From: Cecembia calidifontis
GTDB taxonomy: Bacteria; Bacteroidota; Bacteroidia; Cytophagales; Cyclobacteriaceae
NCBI RefSeq assembly: GCF_004216715.1
Contig: NZ_SGXG01000001.1
Coordinates: 2,526,501-2,590,500, forward strand
Length of the DNA stretch: 64,000 nt
Direction: 5' to 3'
A program made the translations under genes and the position numbers. The notes below the pieces were generated by a model, which saw only the letters and a list, made by a program, of their open reading frames with translations, had not been told where the DNA came from and did not search any database. Below, piece after piece: positions 1 to 9,284 of this stretch (the stretch's first letter is position 1; every line of letters starts with the position of its first letter).

Positions 1-27
1 ATTATATTTGGTATTTTATTAGTGGGG

Positions 28-78
28 CTTTGTGTCTTAGAGACTTCGTGGCATTTTTTTTGCCACAAAGTCACAAAG
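28..78. repeat. Intergenic palindrome left of the IS element
   Basis: CTTTGTG...CTTCGTGGC on the left pairs with GCCACAAAG...CACAAAG on the right around a T-rich loop. It is an imperfect hairpin of a kind scattered through intergenic DNA in this window. No gene is seen between position 1 and the transposase stop at 232. Confidence 0.6.
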
Positions 79-165
79 GTATTGATTTTAAACAGAAATT
101 TGTTTTGGCAACAAATCTAAAGGTCAATTTATAAGACAGCCTCTGTTAATTTATTTCTGAACCAC

Positions 166-1500
166 ACAATGCTGTCCTAAATAATTTTTTCTTCTCTAAG
201 AATATTAGCTTAGAGGTAATTGTGAAGTGATTTATTTATAATCTGGAAAAAGAACCCCCTGTGGGTTATATTTTGGGGGTTTGTCATGATCTTCAAAAGG
301 TCTGTCCAGCCAATTTTGCAATTCAATTTTGACGAAAATATTCAATCTGATAAATGCTACTAGATTTGACAGATGCCATCCGTATTTTGCGGATGCTTTC
401 ATTGCTTTTAACAGTAAAATTGTAATCAAGGCAGTCCATATCTGTATCATTACTGCGTTTTTTGAAGTTCCAATGAATGTCTTAATGTGGAGTAGCTGCT
501 TAATATCCCTGAAAAAAACTTCAATTTCCCACCTTGATTTATAAAGGTCTCCGATTGTCTGTGCTGCCCAGGTGAAGTTGTTGGTGATGATTTCTATGGT
601 CTGTTGGTTTTTCTCGTCCCAGACTGCCACTCTTCTGAGTTTTTTAGGATACTTAGTCTTAGACTGTGGGTTGGTCAGTTCTATTTCTTGGTCAATTAGA
701 ACATGCTGTGCCATTTTTTCTGGCAGTTCCCGTTCGCTGATCACGGTGTAAGCCAGGTTGTCCTTATGCCTTATGACAAAGAATACCCCTTTGCTGTCCC
801 AAATATTTAGCATCGGAAAGTCATTGTAGTACCTGTCTGCGACGATAACAGAACCTTTTTCCAAAGGTATATTGTAAGCACCTTTATTATCCGCTACGCT
901 TCCTTCTGTAATGTTCACATAAGCAGGAAGTTTACCATCATAATCTAACAGGGTATGCATCTTAACAGCGCCCTTTTTAGTGCGGAATGTGGCCCAGTCG
1001 AAGACAGAAAGGCAAAGGCTTATGACTGTTGCATCTAAAAGATATACTGGCACCTTGATTTTAAGTTTGACACGCCTGAGTGATGCCTGCTGTCCTAAAC
1101 TTCCCAAAAGAGAATAATAAAGGTCTTTAAAAAGATCAGCATCTCTCCGCTTGTTCTGATAGCTGATACTTGACTTGGAAGGAGCCTTTGAAATCCCAAG
1201 ATGGTTTAGGTTCCCCGTAGCTGAACGAAGACCATTGGATATATCTCTTACCGATGTGCTTTTTGCAAAATGACAGAAAAGCATTGATACTAGATGTGTC
1301 CAGCTATCAAAACCTTTACAACCTTTATCTGTCTGCTTATCTTGAACCAGTTTTTTGAAAGTTGAACGGTCAATCTTTTTAATAATCTGTGAAAACAATG
1401 TAATATTACACATGAGAGGTCTTTGTTTTTGGTGCAAACCCAAAATACACATTTTGGGCAAAAATTCAGACCTCTCATTTTTTATTTAGGACGCTATTGT
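166..1500 (-). mobile_element. IS4-family insertion sequence (about 1335 bp)
   Basis: The ends are inverted: the left starts ACAATGCTGTCCTAAATAA and the right end, read on the other strand, starts ACAATAGCGTCCTAAATAA. The word GAACCAC flanks both sides (159-165 and 1501-1507, one more base ambiguous), which looks like a 7-8 bp target duplication. One complete transposase gene fills the element. With the element removed the flanks join as GAACCACAAAATATAAG, and TTTTGTGGTTAA follows near 1573, so the target was itself an intergenic palindrome. The intact gene and clean duplication suggest a recent insertion. The exact outer base is uncertain by one or two positions. Confidence 0.85.
232..1413 (-). 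CDS. IS4-family DDE transposase
   Basis: Catalyses cut-and-paste movement of the surrounding insertion sequence. The N-terminal ~70 residues resemble the DUF4372 domain common in Bacteroidota IS4 transposases (SWTHLVSMLFCHFAKSTSVR). The RNase-H-like DDE core follows: the first Asp lies in LLDATV, the second in VIVADRYYND, and the IS4 signature Y-(2)-R-(3)-E-(6)-K is intact in YKSRWEIEVFFRDIK. I chose the ATG at 1413 (MCNITLF) because family members start about there; the frame stays open upstream through TTG at 1461 and ATG at 1452. About 393 residues, normal for the family, with no frameshift seen, so probably active. Confidence 0.9.
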   Translation of the reverse strand: MCNITLFSQIIKKIDRSTFKKLVQDKQTDKGCKGFDSWTHLVSMLFCHFAKSTSVRDISNGLRSATGNLNHLGISKAPSKSSISYQNKRRDADLFKDLYYSLLGSLGQQASLRRVKLKIKVPVYLLDATVISLCLSVFDWATFRTKKGAVKMHTLLDYDGKLPAYVNITEGSVADNKGAYNIPLEKGSVIVADRYYNDFPMLNIWDSKGVFFVIRHKDNLAYTVISERELPEKMAQHVLIDQEIELTNPQSKTKYPKKLRRVAVWDEKNQQTIEIITNNFTWAAQTIGDLYKSRWEIEVFFRDIKQLLHIKTFIGTSKNAVMIQIWTALITILLLKAMKASAKYGWHLSNLVAFIRLNIFVKIELQNWLDRPFEDHDKPPKYNPQGVLFPDYK

Positions 1501-1623
1501 GAACCACAAAATATAAGTGCCCGTGCTTTTGATGATGGGCTTATAATCATACTTTTGTGACTCTTATCTCCTTTTGTGGTTAATTTCATGATTTTTTTAG
1601 ATCAAGATGATGCAAAATGATTG

Positions 1624-2535
1624 TCACTTTGCAGCCTCTTTCACCCTCAACACATCTTCTATCTCATACCTTGGTGTGCCTCCCTTTTGGGTAGCGACAT
1701 AGGCTCCCATCGCACAGGCAAAATCCAAAATATCTTGAGGTCTTTTTCCTTCCAGATATGTCTTGACAAAACCACTGAGAAATGCATCCCCTGAACCTAC
1801 TGTATCTTCTACTTTTACGCTGTATCCGGGATGGGAGGTGATGTTACCTTCCTGATAGATCATAGCCCCTTTGTCCCCCAAGGTGATGCAGACCATCGAA
1901 ATGGGGAAGTGTTCTGTCAAATAAGCACAGACCATTTTGGACTTTTCCAGATGTGTGGATTTCTCGGGCAAATCAATATCAAAGTAGTCGGCCACTATGA
2001 GCAGCTCGTGTTCGTTGATTTTTAAAATGTCCGTATAGCCAAGGATGATTTCTATCTGCTCAAAATCATAGAAAGGTGCCCTGAGATTGATGTCAAAAAT
2101 CTTAAGGACAGGTTCGTGCAGCAGGTGGTAAAGTGTTTCCCAACTCACTTGGTTTCTTACAGATAAAGAACCGAATATAAAAGCATCAGCACCTTTTACC
2201 GCTTTCAGGGCTTCATTGGTTAAGGCTATGTAATCCCAAGCTGCAGGAGAGACAATGTCGTATTTGATGTTTTCGGGATCCTTGTTGTCCACGATGACTT
2301 TTCCCGTTGGATGTATTTCATCCTTTTGGATACAGGTTGGGTCAAGTCCAAAGGAAGAAGTGAAGTCCAATAATTTTTCCCCATGCGCATCAAGTCCAAT
2401 TCTGGAGATCATTTGAACATCCAAACCCAATTGGCATAAATGTAGGGCTACATTCATGGGAGCCCCACCTGGTATTTCATGCTCTGGAAAACAATCCCAG
2501 AGCATTTCCCCATAACAAACAACTTTTTTAGACAT
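1624..2535 (-). CDS. PfkB-family carbohydrate kinase, probable fructokinase
   Basis: Predicted to phosphorylate a sugar, most likely fructose, with ATP in the cytoplasm. The 303-residue protein has the ribokinase-type N-terminal substrate motif GGAPMNVALHLCQLG near residue 23 and the C-terminal anion-hole motif DTVGSGDAFLSGF with the catalytic Asp. The start codon overlaps the end of the upstream transporter gene by 8 bp. It is the last gene of a three-gene operon after a GH32 hydrolase and a sugar porter, which argues for fructose derived from sucrose or fructan as substrate. Substrate choice is inferred from neighbours; ribokinase-family specificity cannot be read from the sequence. Confidence 0.88.
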   Translation of the reverse strand: MSKKVVCYGEMLWDCFPEHEIPGGAPMNVALHLCQLGLDVQMISRIGLDAHGEKLLDFTSSFGLDPTCIQKDEIHPTGKVIVDNKDPENIKYDIVSPAAWDYIALTNEALKAVKGADAFIFGSLSVRNQVSWETLYHLLHEPVLKIFDINLRAPFYDFEQIEIILGYTDILKINEHELLIVADYFDIDLPEKSTHLEKSKMVCAYLTEHFPISMVCITLGDKGAMIYQEGNITSHPGYSVKVEDTVGSGDAFLSGFVKTYLEGKRPQDILDFACAMGAYVATQKGGTPRYEIEDVLRVKEAAK

Positions 2536-3871
2536 GATTTTTCCGTAAATCTTTTTGAATTTCTTCCAGTGATTTTCCTTTGGTTTCCGGCATACGGAAG
2601 GCTACCCATATCAATTGCAGAACCATCATCAATGCAAAAAAAGCAAAGATGTTTCCAGCTCCAAACGTATTGGCAAAGAAAGGGAATACATTGGCGATCA
2701 GTGCGGCCAAAATCCAATGGGTAAAAGACCCCAAAGATTGTCCAAAGGCCCTCAATTCATTGGGGAAAATCTCCGCAATAAATACCCATATCACTGATCC
2801 CTGGCCTATGGCATGAGAAGCGATGAAAATAAATACGAAGTAAGGAAGAAGCACATTGCTTACTGCACCGCCAAAATAACTGTAGGCCATCAGGGAAAGC
2901 GATATGATATAACCCACCGAACCTATATACATAAGTTTTCTTCTGCCCAGTTTGTCAATAAAGTACAGCCCCAACATGGTGGCCACCAAATTGATAACGC
3001 CGATACCAATGGTGGACAGTAGTGCATCTTCAGTGGCTATTCCAGCTGATTCAAATATTCTAGGGGCAAAATAGATAATGGCGTTGATCCCGGACATCTG
3101 GTTAAAGAAGGCCATCAAAAATGCGAAAAAAGAGATTTTCCGAAATCTGGGGTCAAACAAGGCTGTGACAGCTACTTTGCCTTTAGTTTCTTTGCTTTCG
3201 GCAATGGCCAGTTGCATGGCAGCATCCACACCTTCTGGATCAGTTTTGCTGAGGATTTCCCTTGCTGCATCGAAATCCCCTCTTTTGGCAATCAGCCATC
3301 TTGGACTTCTAGGTACTTTCATAATCAGCACAGCATACAATAAAGCCGGAATGGCTTCTACACCCAGCATCCACCTCCAGGCTTCATTCAGGTTGGCTGT
3401 CCCTATCAGGTAATTAGAGAAATAGGCCATCAGAATTCCAAATACGATATTGAATTGGTATAAGGCCACCAATTGCCCTCTGCGGGAAGCTGGTGCGATT
3501 TCGGAGATATACATGGGTGCCACCACTGAAGAAGCCCCTACACCCAGCCCTCCCAAAAACCTGAAAAACATAAAAGTGTTGACATCATTGGCCAGCGCAG
3601 AGCCCAGGGCAGATACCAGATAAAAAATTCCTATCCAGAGTAGGGATGCTTTTCTGCCATATCTATCAGCAGGGATTCCGCCAAAGAGGGCCCCTATGAC
3701 AGTGCCATAGAGGGCCATGGCCACTGCCAAGCCATGGCTCCAGTCACTTAAGTCCCAGAGTTCCTGAATGTCTCTTTCTGCCCCGGATATCACTGCGGTA
3801 TCAAATCCAAACAAAAAGCCGCCCAATGCGGCAGTAATAGACAGAAAAAGCACATAATTTTTACTTTGCAT
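2528..3871 (-). CDS. Sugar-porter family MFS transporter
   Basis: Inner-membrane symporter or facilitator of the major facilitator superfamily, sugar-porter branch. The 447 residues give 12 likely membrane segments. Family signatures are visible: PADRYGRK after TM2, RFLGGLGVGASSVVAPMYIS in TM4-5, DKLGRRKLM in the central loop and PETKGKSLEEIQ at the C-terminal end. The gene overlaps the downstream kinase and lies 90 bp after the GH32 gene, so it probably imports the fructose or fructo-oligosaccharide released outside or in the periplasm. No TonB-dependent SusC/SusD pair accompanies it here. Confidence 0.92.
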   Translation of the reverse strand: MQSKNYVLFLSITAALGGFLFGFDTAVISGAERDIQELWDLSDWSHGLAVAMALYGTVIGALFGGIPADRYGRKASLLWIGIFYLVSALGSALANDVNTFMFFRFLGGLGVGASSVVAPMYISEIAPASRRGQLVALYQFNIVFGILMAYFSNYLIGTANLNEAWRWMLGVEAIPALLYAVLIMKVPRSPRWLIAKRGDFDAAREILSKTDPEGVDAAMQLAIAESKETKGKVAVTALFDPRFRKISFFAFLMAFFNQMSGINAIIYFAPRIFESAGIATEDALLSTIGIGVINLVATMLGLYFIDKLGRRKLMYIGSVGYIISLSLMAYSYFGGAVSNVLLPYFVFIFIASHAIGQGSVIWVFIAEIFPNELRAFGQSLGSFTHWILAALIANVFPFFANTFGAGNIFAFFALMMVLQLIWVAFRMPETKGKSLEEIQKDLRKNHV

Positions 3872-3961
3872 ACAGGTGAAGTGGTTTGTGTTTTTGGGAA
3901 ATCAAAATACAATAACTTATCGGTTTGCCCATATTTTTGTCAAAAACTTCTTTAACAAGGT

Positions 3962-5458
3962 TTATTTTCTCCAAATGCTTTTGAGTGAATAGGCACGATT
4001 GGACGGTTCAAAACCTTCCAGCCTCAGTTTATCATAAGGCTGTTTGGGAAATTGTATGGATGTCAGGACCAGTTCTCCCCCGTTGACAAAAACCTCGATC
4101 GAGGACCTGTCCAGGTAAATGGTCAGGGTCTCAACCGCTATTTCGTTTAAGGAGGCAATTTGTGCATTGGCAAAGCCTTTCTCAAAATCTATGATCCCTG
4201 ATTGGCTCCTGTCCAGCCTCAGGTTTTCTTTATCCCCAGTTAATACCAGTTTTTCCCCAAAAGCATTGGCAAGTTCCAGGCGGAAATCAGACGATTTAGT
4301 CCGTAAATCCAGTTCCATCAATTCATTTTCCAGCTGGATTTTCTCACCTTTTATTTCAGCTTGACTGGCCCTTAATTTTTTCAGTTCTTCAATAGGTCTT
4401 GATAACAATAGGTAATCATCACCTTTTTTGGAAAGATGAAGGGAGCGCGGCACAGTCATGGCCGATCTCCAAGGATGGGTAGGTACTACCTGGGCATAAT
4501 TCCAATTGCCCATCCAACCGATAAATAATCTTCTTCCATCCGTTTCGGGCACATTGGACCAGGTTACACCTGCATAATTGTCGGCGCCCCAATCCAGCCA
4601 CTTGACAGATTGCGTGGTTGTTTTAAAAGTAGTGCCGTCGAAATCACCTATGAAATATTGGGTGGCGGAACCACCCTGAGGACCGCCAGGATTAATGCTG
4701 ACAAATAGAATCCATTTGGTTTCACCATCCTCAGTAGTCAATGGAAAAAGATCAGGGCATTCCCAGACGCCTCCATAAGCAGCCCATGCTGGATTAAAAT
4801 CACTTAAATAGGTCCAGTCGATCAGGTTAGGAGAGGCATAAAAACTTATTTTATCTTTTACAGCTAAGGACATGATCCAGAGATTACTCTCAGTATGCCA
4901 GAAAACTTTGGGGTCTCTGAAATCCTTAATTCCTGGACCTTTTAATACAGGGTTGCCTTCGTACATGGTCCAAGTTCTTCCTTTATCAGTGCTGTAAGCA
5001 ATGCCTTGGGTCTGAAAATCATCCCTGCCATTTTTTTCACCTACAGGGTCATGAAAGGTAAAAATGGCTACCATGGCAGGGTTTTCCTTGGTTCCCAAAC
5101 CACTGGTATTTTGATGGTCGATCACAGCTGATCCTGAAAAAATCCATCCATTTTCGTCAGGATAGAGGGCTACAGGTAGATGTTCCCAATATACCAGGTC
5201 TTTGGAGACAGCATGTCCCCAGTGCATGGGGCCCCACACATTGCTGTCAGGATAGTACTGATAGAAAAGGTGGTATTCCCCATCCCAATACACCATCCCA
5301 TTTGGATCATTCATCCATTGGCTGGGAGGGGAAAAATGGTATTGGGGACGGAAGGGTTCATTAAATACCAATTCCTCTTGGTTTGTTTCTTTATAATTTT
5401 CTTTGCAGGATATAAAAAGGATGAAAAATGCGATGAAAAGGAGAAAGGGGTTTTTCAT
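3962..5458 (-). CDS. GH32 glycosidase lipoprotein (levanase/invertase type)
   Basis: Predicted to hydrolyse beta-fructofuranosyl bonds in sucrose, levan or inulin. I chose the ATG at 5458, which gives a lipoprotein signal peptide ending in LFISC (lipid-attached Cys 18). The frame opens 16 codons earlier, but those residues add nothing. The catalytic triad of family GH32 is present: nucleophile Asp in WMNDPNG (about residue 51), the transition-state Asp in FRDPKVF and the acid/base Glu in WECPDLF. The five-bladed propeller is followed by the usual C-terminal beta-sandwich (DRSSIEVFVNGGE). First gene of the fructan operon. Exact polymer preference is unknown. Confidence 0.93.
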   Translation of the reverse strand: MKNPFLLFIAFFILFISCKENYKETNQEELVFNEPFRPQYHFSPPSQWMNDPNGMVYWDGEYHLFYQYYPDSNVWGPMHWGHAVSKDLVYWEHLPVALYPDENGWIFSGSAVIDHQNTSGLGTKENPAMVAIFTFHDPVGEKNGRDDFQTQGIAYSTDKGRTWTMYEGNPVLKGPGIKDFRDPKVFWHTESNLWIMSLAVKDKISFYASPNLIDWTYLSDFNPAWAAYGGVWECPDLFPLTTEDGETKWILFVSINPGGPQGGSATQYFIGDFDGTTFKTTTQSVKWLDWGADNYAGVTWSNVPETDGRRLFIGWMGNWNYAQVVPTHPWRSAMTVPRSLHLSKKGDDYLLLSRPIEELKKLRASQAEIKGEKIQLENELMELDLRTKSSDFRLELANAFGEKLVLTGDKENLRLDRSQSGIIDFEKGFANAQIASLNEIAVETLTIYLDRSSIEVFVNGGELVLTSIQFPKQPYDKLRLEGFEPSNRAYSLKSIWRK

Positions 5459-5479
5459 GATTTTGGTTTTACAGGTACT

Positions 5480-5513
5480 TAAAGATAAAAAGTAATTTGT
5501 TAGCAATTCAAAA
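5480..5513 (-). promoter_or_regulatory. Possible Bacteroidota promoter for the fructan operon
   Basis: On the minus strand TTTTG is followed about 21 bases later by TATCTTTA, seven of eight matches to the Bacteroidota -7 box TAnnTTTG. It lies about 20 bases upstream of the GH32 ATG. The match is imperfect and unverified. Confidence 0.35.
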
Positions 5514-5590
5514 AATCAATGATTGGAAAAATCAATGGTTTGCGGTGGAATTAAAAAAATGTAGATGGGAGAATCTTCGCTCTTCAAGCT

Positions 5591-6046
5591 GTTCGGTATT
5601 ATAGATTCCAAACTTCGCTGTTTGGGATTTATAATACCGAACCTGGGTATCATGGATTTGAAATCCATTTTATCCCTTCTCGAAATTGCAAATTTCGAGA
5701 AGCGGAACCACTCTTTGGGATTTGCAATCCCGAAGAGCGATACTGAGGATTTGTAATCCTCAAAACATCAAATATCCTCCAAATCGATTTTACTTTTTCT
5801 AAAACACTTTCTTGTAAAAACATCGACCCGTTTTCGGACTGTAAACGTAACAAAATGCGGTGTAGATTAATCCCTAATTTGATAAGAATAGCCCATAAGT
5901 TTGGTTTTTATTTTAATATAGGGGCTATTTCAAAAAATCATGTTAGTATAACTGGATAAATATTGTGGTAGATTAACAATCCGCTATATCGCTTCTCGAA
6001 ATTGCAAATTTCGAGAAGCGGGGTCACGCTATTTCACCTTGTGACC
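5591..6046. repeat. Cluster of short perfect palindromes
   Basis: Seven small palindromes occupy this gene-free gap: GTTCGGTATTAT/ATAATACCGAAC (5591-5602 with 5631-5642), ATGGATTTGAAATCCAT (5652-5668), a 27-bp palindrome starting CTTCTCGAAATTG (5676-5702), one built on GGGATTTGCAATCCC (5711-5737), GAGGATTTGTAATCCTC (5745-5761), a second exact copy of the 27-bp palindrome (5992-6018) and a GGTCAC/GTGACC hairpin (6022-6046). A GGATTTnnAATCC core recurs. They resemble REP-type intergenic palindromes. No gene is evident between 5459 and 6093. Confidence 0.75.
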
Positions 6047-6093
6047 ATTGAATTTGGGGCTTTCTGTTCATTATGTAACCGCCAAGTATGACG

Positions 6094-6888
6094 CTATACC
6101 GCAACCTCTGCTTTGATATGAGGATGGGGATCGTAATTCAAGAGTTCGAAGTCCTCAAATTTAAATTCAAAAATATCCTTGACATCCGGATTGATTTTCA
6201 TGGTCGGCAAGGGTCTAAGTTCCCTGCTTAATTGTAACCTTGCCTGGTCTAAGTGATTGCTGTATAAGTGGGCATCGCCAAAAGTGTGAACAAAGTCTCC
6301 CAAACCCAAATTGCACACCTGGGCCACCATCATGGTGAAGAGTGCATAAGAGGCAATATTGAAAGGAACACCCAAAAAGACATCCGCACTTCTTTGGTAC
6401 AATTGACAGGAGAGTTTGCCTTCTGCTACATAAAATTGAAACAGGGTATGGCAGGGGGGCAAGGCCATATGGTCTACATCGGCCACATTCCATGCGCTGA
6501 CGATGTGTCTTCTGCTGTCGGGTTTGGTTTTGATCTGATGGATCAGGTTTTTGATCTGATCGATTTCTCCACCTTTTCCGTCGGGCCAATGTCTCCATTG
6601 ATAGCCGTAAACAGGCCCCAGGTCCCCGTTTTCATCCGCCCATTCATCCCAAATCGACACTTTGTTTTCCTTCAGGTATTTGATGTTGCTTTCTCCCTTC
6701 AAAAACCAGAGCAATTCATGAATGATGGACCTCAAATGCAGTTTTTTGGTAGTTACCAAAGGGAAACCATCTTCCAGATTGAAGCGCATCTGATAACCAA
6801 ATACGCTAAGGGTCCCGGTGCCTGTGCGGTCTTCTTTTTTTACACCATTATCCAAAATGTGCTGCATCAGGTCGTGGTATTGCTTCAT
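6094..6888 (-). CDS. thyA: Thymidylate synthase ThyA
   Basis: Makes dTMP from dUMP with methylene-tetrahydrofolate in the cytoplasm. The 264 residues equal the Escherichia coli enzyme in length. Visible family features are the folate/dUMP region EDRTGTGT near the N terminus, the arginine pair in PDSRRHIVSAWN, the catalytic cysteine in LPPCHTLFQF and the dUMP-binding block CQLYQRSADVFLGVPFNI followed by HTFGDAHLY. The gene is single and divergent from the exporter gene that begins at 7011, sharing a 122-bp spacer. No dihydrofolate reductase gene follows in the window. Confidence 0.98.
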   Translation of the reverse strand: MKQYHDLMQHILDNGVKKEDRTGTGTLSVFGYQMRFNLEDGFPLVTTKKLHLRSIIHELLWFLKGESNIKYLKENKVSIWDEWADENGDLGPVYGYQWRHWPDGKGGEIDQIKNLIHQIKTKPDSRRHIVSAWNVADVDHMALPPCHTLFQFYVAEGKLSCQLYQRSADVFLGVPFNIASYALFTMMVAQVCNLGLGDFVHTFGDAHLYSNHLDQARLQLSRELRPLPTMKINPDVKDIFEFKFEDFELLNYDPHPHIKAEVAV

Positions 6889-7010
6889 GATTCTAGGGAT
6901 TTAATTATGTGCAGCAAGTTAGGAAATCCTTTAAAAATAGAAAATGTGAAAAGGATTTTAGGATATTATTTCCAAAACAATTTCCAAACTTTGCAGTATA
7001 TTTTCTGATC

Positions 7011-9284
7011 ATGATGTTTATAAAAAAGCAAAGTTACTTTGGACTGTTGATAGCCTCCATTATTCTTTTGATGATGGCTATTTTTCCGCCAAAGGTATTT
7101 TTTGATTATGATTTTGAGAGTTTTTTTCCCCAGGATGATGCAGATTTGGCCTTTTATCAGGAATTCAGGGAAGAGTTTGAAAATGACAATGATTACCTGC
7201 TGATAGCCCTAGGGCACAAAGATGTTTTTGATGCGGGATTTCTGGAAGACTTTCAATCTTTTAAGTCTCAATTGGGTGAATTGGAGCAAATTGAGCGGGT
7301 GTATTCGCTTTTGGACGTAGAAGATGTGGTCATCAATCCATTTGGTATCCAAAGAAAAAAGTTGTTGGATTGGTCTGATGAAGGGAGTTTGGAGCAGTCA
7401 AAAAGGAAAATTTTGGGCTCTGAAAGATGGAAAGGAAACCTGATCAGTGCAAATGGGGATTTTTTGCTTTTGATTGCGCACAACCAACAGCAGATTTCCA
7501 AAGAAGTCGGAGATGTTCTTTATGGACAAATTGTAGAATTGCTGGAAGGCTATGATTTTGAAAAGGTTTACACCGCAGGAAAAATCAAGGCCCAAGGTGA
7601 GTTCGTAAGGCTTATGCAGGAAGAATTTTCTTTTTTTCTTGGGATTTCTTTTGTCCTGATCATCTTGATTCTTTTTTTGATTTTCAGGTCGTGGTGGACG
7701 GTCTTGACAGCCATGCTGGTTATTGCCATTGCATTGATCTGGTCCTTGGCTTTAGGTTTGTATTTTGGGAAAGCTTTGGATGTGATGTCTGTAATGCAGC
7801 CCACCATTTTATCTATCATTGCATTAGCGGCTTTGGTGCATTATTTCAATCACTACCTTAATTACCTAAGGCATGATTATTCCAAAGATGAAGCAATCCA
7901 AAAGTCTTTTTCGGAAATTACTATTGCAGTTTTTTTGACTTGCATGACTACTTCTTTGGGATTTATGTCCCTTTATTTTACTTCCGTTCCTACCTTAAAG
8001 TTTTTTGGGTTATATACTGGCTTAGGAGTTCTGATTGTCTTTTTTGCAATTGTGTTGATTACCCCGGGTTTGCTTTATCTAATTCCACCATTAGGGAAAG
8101 TTCAGGAGTCAGATCAAGCAGCCTTTTGGAGAAAAAGTATGAGAATTGGTTTTTTGGGGATTATCAAAAGACAGCAATTGATCATTTGGTTTTTCACTGT
8201 TACATCCCTGTTTTCAGTTTGGGCACTGACCGGACTCAAGGTGAATGGCTATATTTTGGACAATTTGCCCAGAGAACACGAACTGATAAGGGAATTCAGT
8301 TTTTTTGATCGGGAATTTGGAGGTTCTAAGCCATTGGAGTTTTGGATTGAAAAGGGGCCACAGGCAGGAAGTCTGATCGAATGGGATGTGTTGAGGGAGT
8401 TGGATAAGTTGGAGGAATTTATCCATTCCAGTTTTGAAACCGGTCCCATCATTTCACCAGTTGCTGTGGTAAAAAGTTTGAATCAAGCTTTGAATTCAGG
8501 GAATGGTAAAGCCTTTGTCATGCCAAGTCAAGGACAATGGAAAAGGATGGAGCCCTATTTGGAAAGGGCTTATCAGGAGCTGCCTACCAAAATTTTATCC
8601 GATGACCAAAAATCCGCAAGGATTTCTACCCGGATGGAAGATATAGGTAGTCTTCGATCTGTTGCATTGAAAAACCATTTGGACCAGTTTCTTGAGCAAG
8701 AAATTGATCCGGATTTATTGAAAGTAAGCATTACGGGTACCTCCCATCTCATTGATATTTCCCATGAAAGTGTAAGCCGGCAGATGATGAAGGGATTGGT
8801 TGTAGCCTTTTTGATAGTAGCTATCATTGCTGGATTTTTATTCCGATCCTGGAGGATTGCTGTTATCGTGCTTATTCCTAATATTATACCTTTGCTATGG
8901 ATGTGCGGTTTGATGTGGCTTTTGGGGATTGAGCTCAAATTGACCACGGCCATATTATTTACAGTGGCATTTGGAATTGCGGTGGATGACAGTATTCATT
9001 TTATGTCCAAGTTAAGAATTGAATTGGACAAGGGAAGGAAGTGGCTTTATGCACTGAAGCGGACTTTCATTGATACCGGTAAAGCTATTATTCTTACCAC
9101 TTTGATTCTTTCTGCCGGATTTGCAGTATTGATATTCAGTCAGTTTGGCGTAACCTTTTACGCGGGGCTTTTGATCAGCACAGCCTTGGTTTTTGCCTTA
9201 ATGGCTGATTTATTGCTCTTGCCTGTATTATTGATACGATTGGGTAAAATTTGGGAAAAGAAAAAACCGAAAACTAATCATTGA
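7011..9284 (+). CDS. RND/MMPL-family exporter permease
   Basis: Large inner-membrane protein of the RND superfamily, about 757 residues, with the usual duplicated layout: one membrane helix, a periplasmic domain, then a five-helix bundle, repeated twice. The second bundle holds the proton-relay type motif FGIAVDDSIHFM, and the first has the matching MQPTILSIIALAALVHYFNH. I chose ATG 7011 (7014 is equally possible); upstream in-frame codons do not look coding. No membrane-fusion or TolC partner is adjacent. This subgroup in other bacteria exports lipids or hopanoids, but the cargo here cannot be told. Its 3' end overlaps the convergent EEP gene by 11 bp. Confidence 0.85.
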   Translation: MMFIKKQSYFGLLIASIILLMMAIFPPKVFFDYDFESFFPQDDADLAFYQEFREEFENDNDYLLIALGHKDVFDAGFLEDFQSFKSQLGELEQIERVYSLLDVEDVVINPFGIQRKKLLDWSDEGSLEQSKRKILGSERWKGNLISANGDFLLLIAHNQQQISKEVGDVLYGQIVELLEGYDFEKVYTAGKIKAQGEFVRLMQEEFSFFLGISFVLIILILFLIFRSWWTVLTAMLVIAIALIWSLALGLYFGKALDVMSVMQPTILSIIALAALVHYFNHYLNYLRHDYSKDEAIQKSFSEITIAVFLTCMTTSLGFMSLYFTSVPTLKFFGLYTGLGVLIVFFAIVLITPGLLYLIPPLGKVQESDQAAFWRKSMRIGFLGIIKRQQLIIWFFTVTSLFSVWALTGLKVNGYILDNLPREHELIREFSFFDREFGGSKPLEFWIEKGPQAGSLIEWDVLRELDKLEEFIHSSFETGPIISPVAVVKSLNQALNSGNGKAFVMPSQGQWKRMEPYLERAYQELPTKILSDDQKSARISTRMEDIGSLRSVALKNHLDQFLEQEIDPDLLKVSITGTSHLIDISHESVSRQMMKGLVVAFLIVAIIAGFLFRSWRIAVIVLIPNIIPLLWMCGLMWLLGIELKLTTAILFTVAFGIAVDDSIHFMSKLRIELDKGRKWLYALKRTFIDTGKAIILTTLILSAGFAVLIFSQFGVTFYAGLLISTALVFALMADLLLLPVLLIRLGKIWEKKKPKTNH

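Noticed and set aside
5650..5853. Open frames of 60-70 codons in the palindrome cluster
   Set aside because: They are produced by the palindromes themselves (the same residues recur on both strands).
6268..7008. 246-codon plus-strand open frame across thyA
   Set aside because: Antisense shadow of a highly conserved gene; the amino-acid text follows the reverse codon pattern of ThyA.
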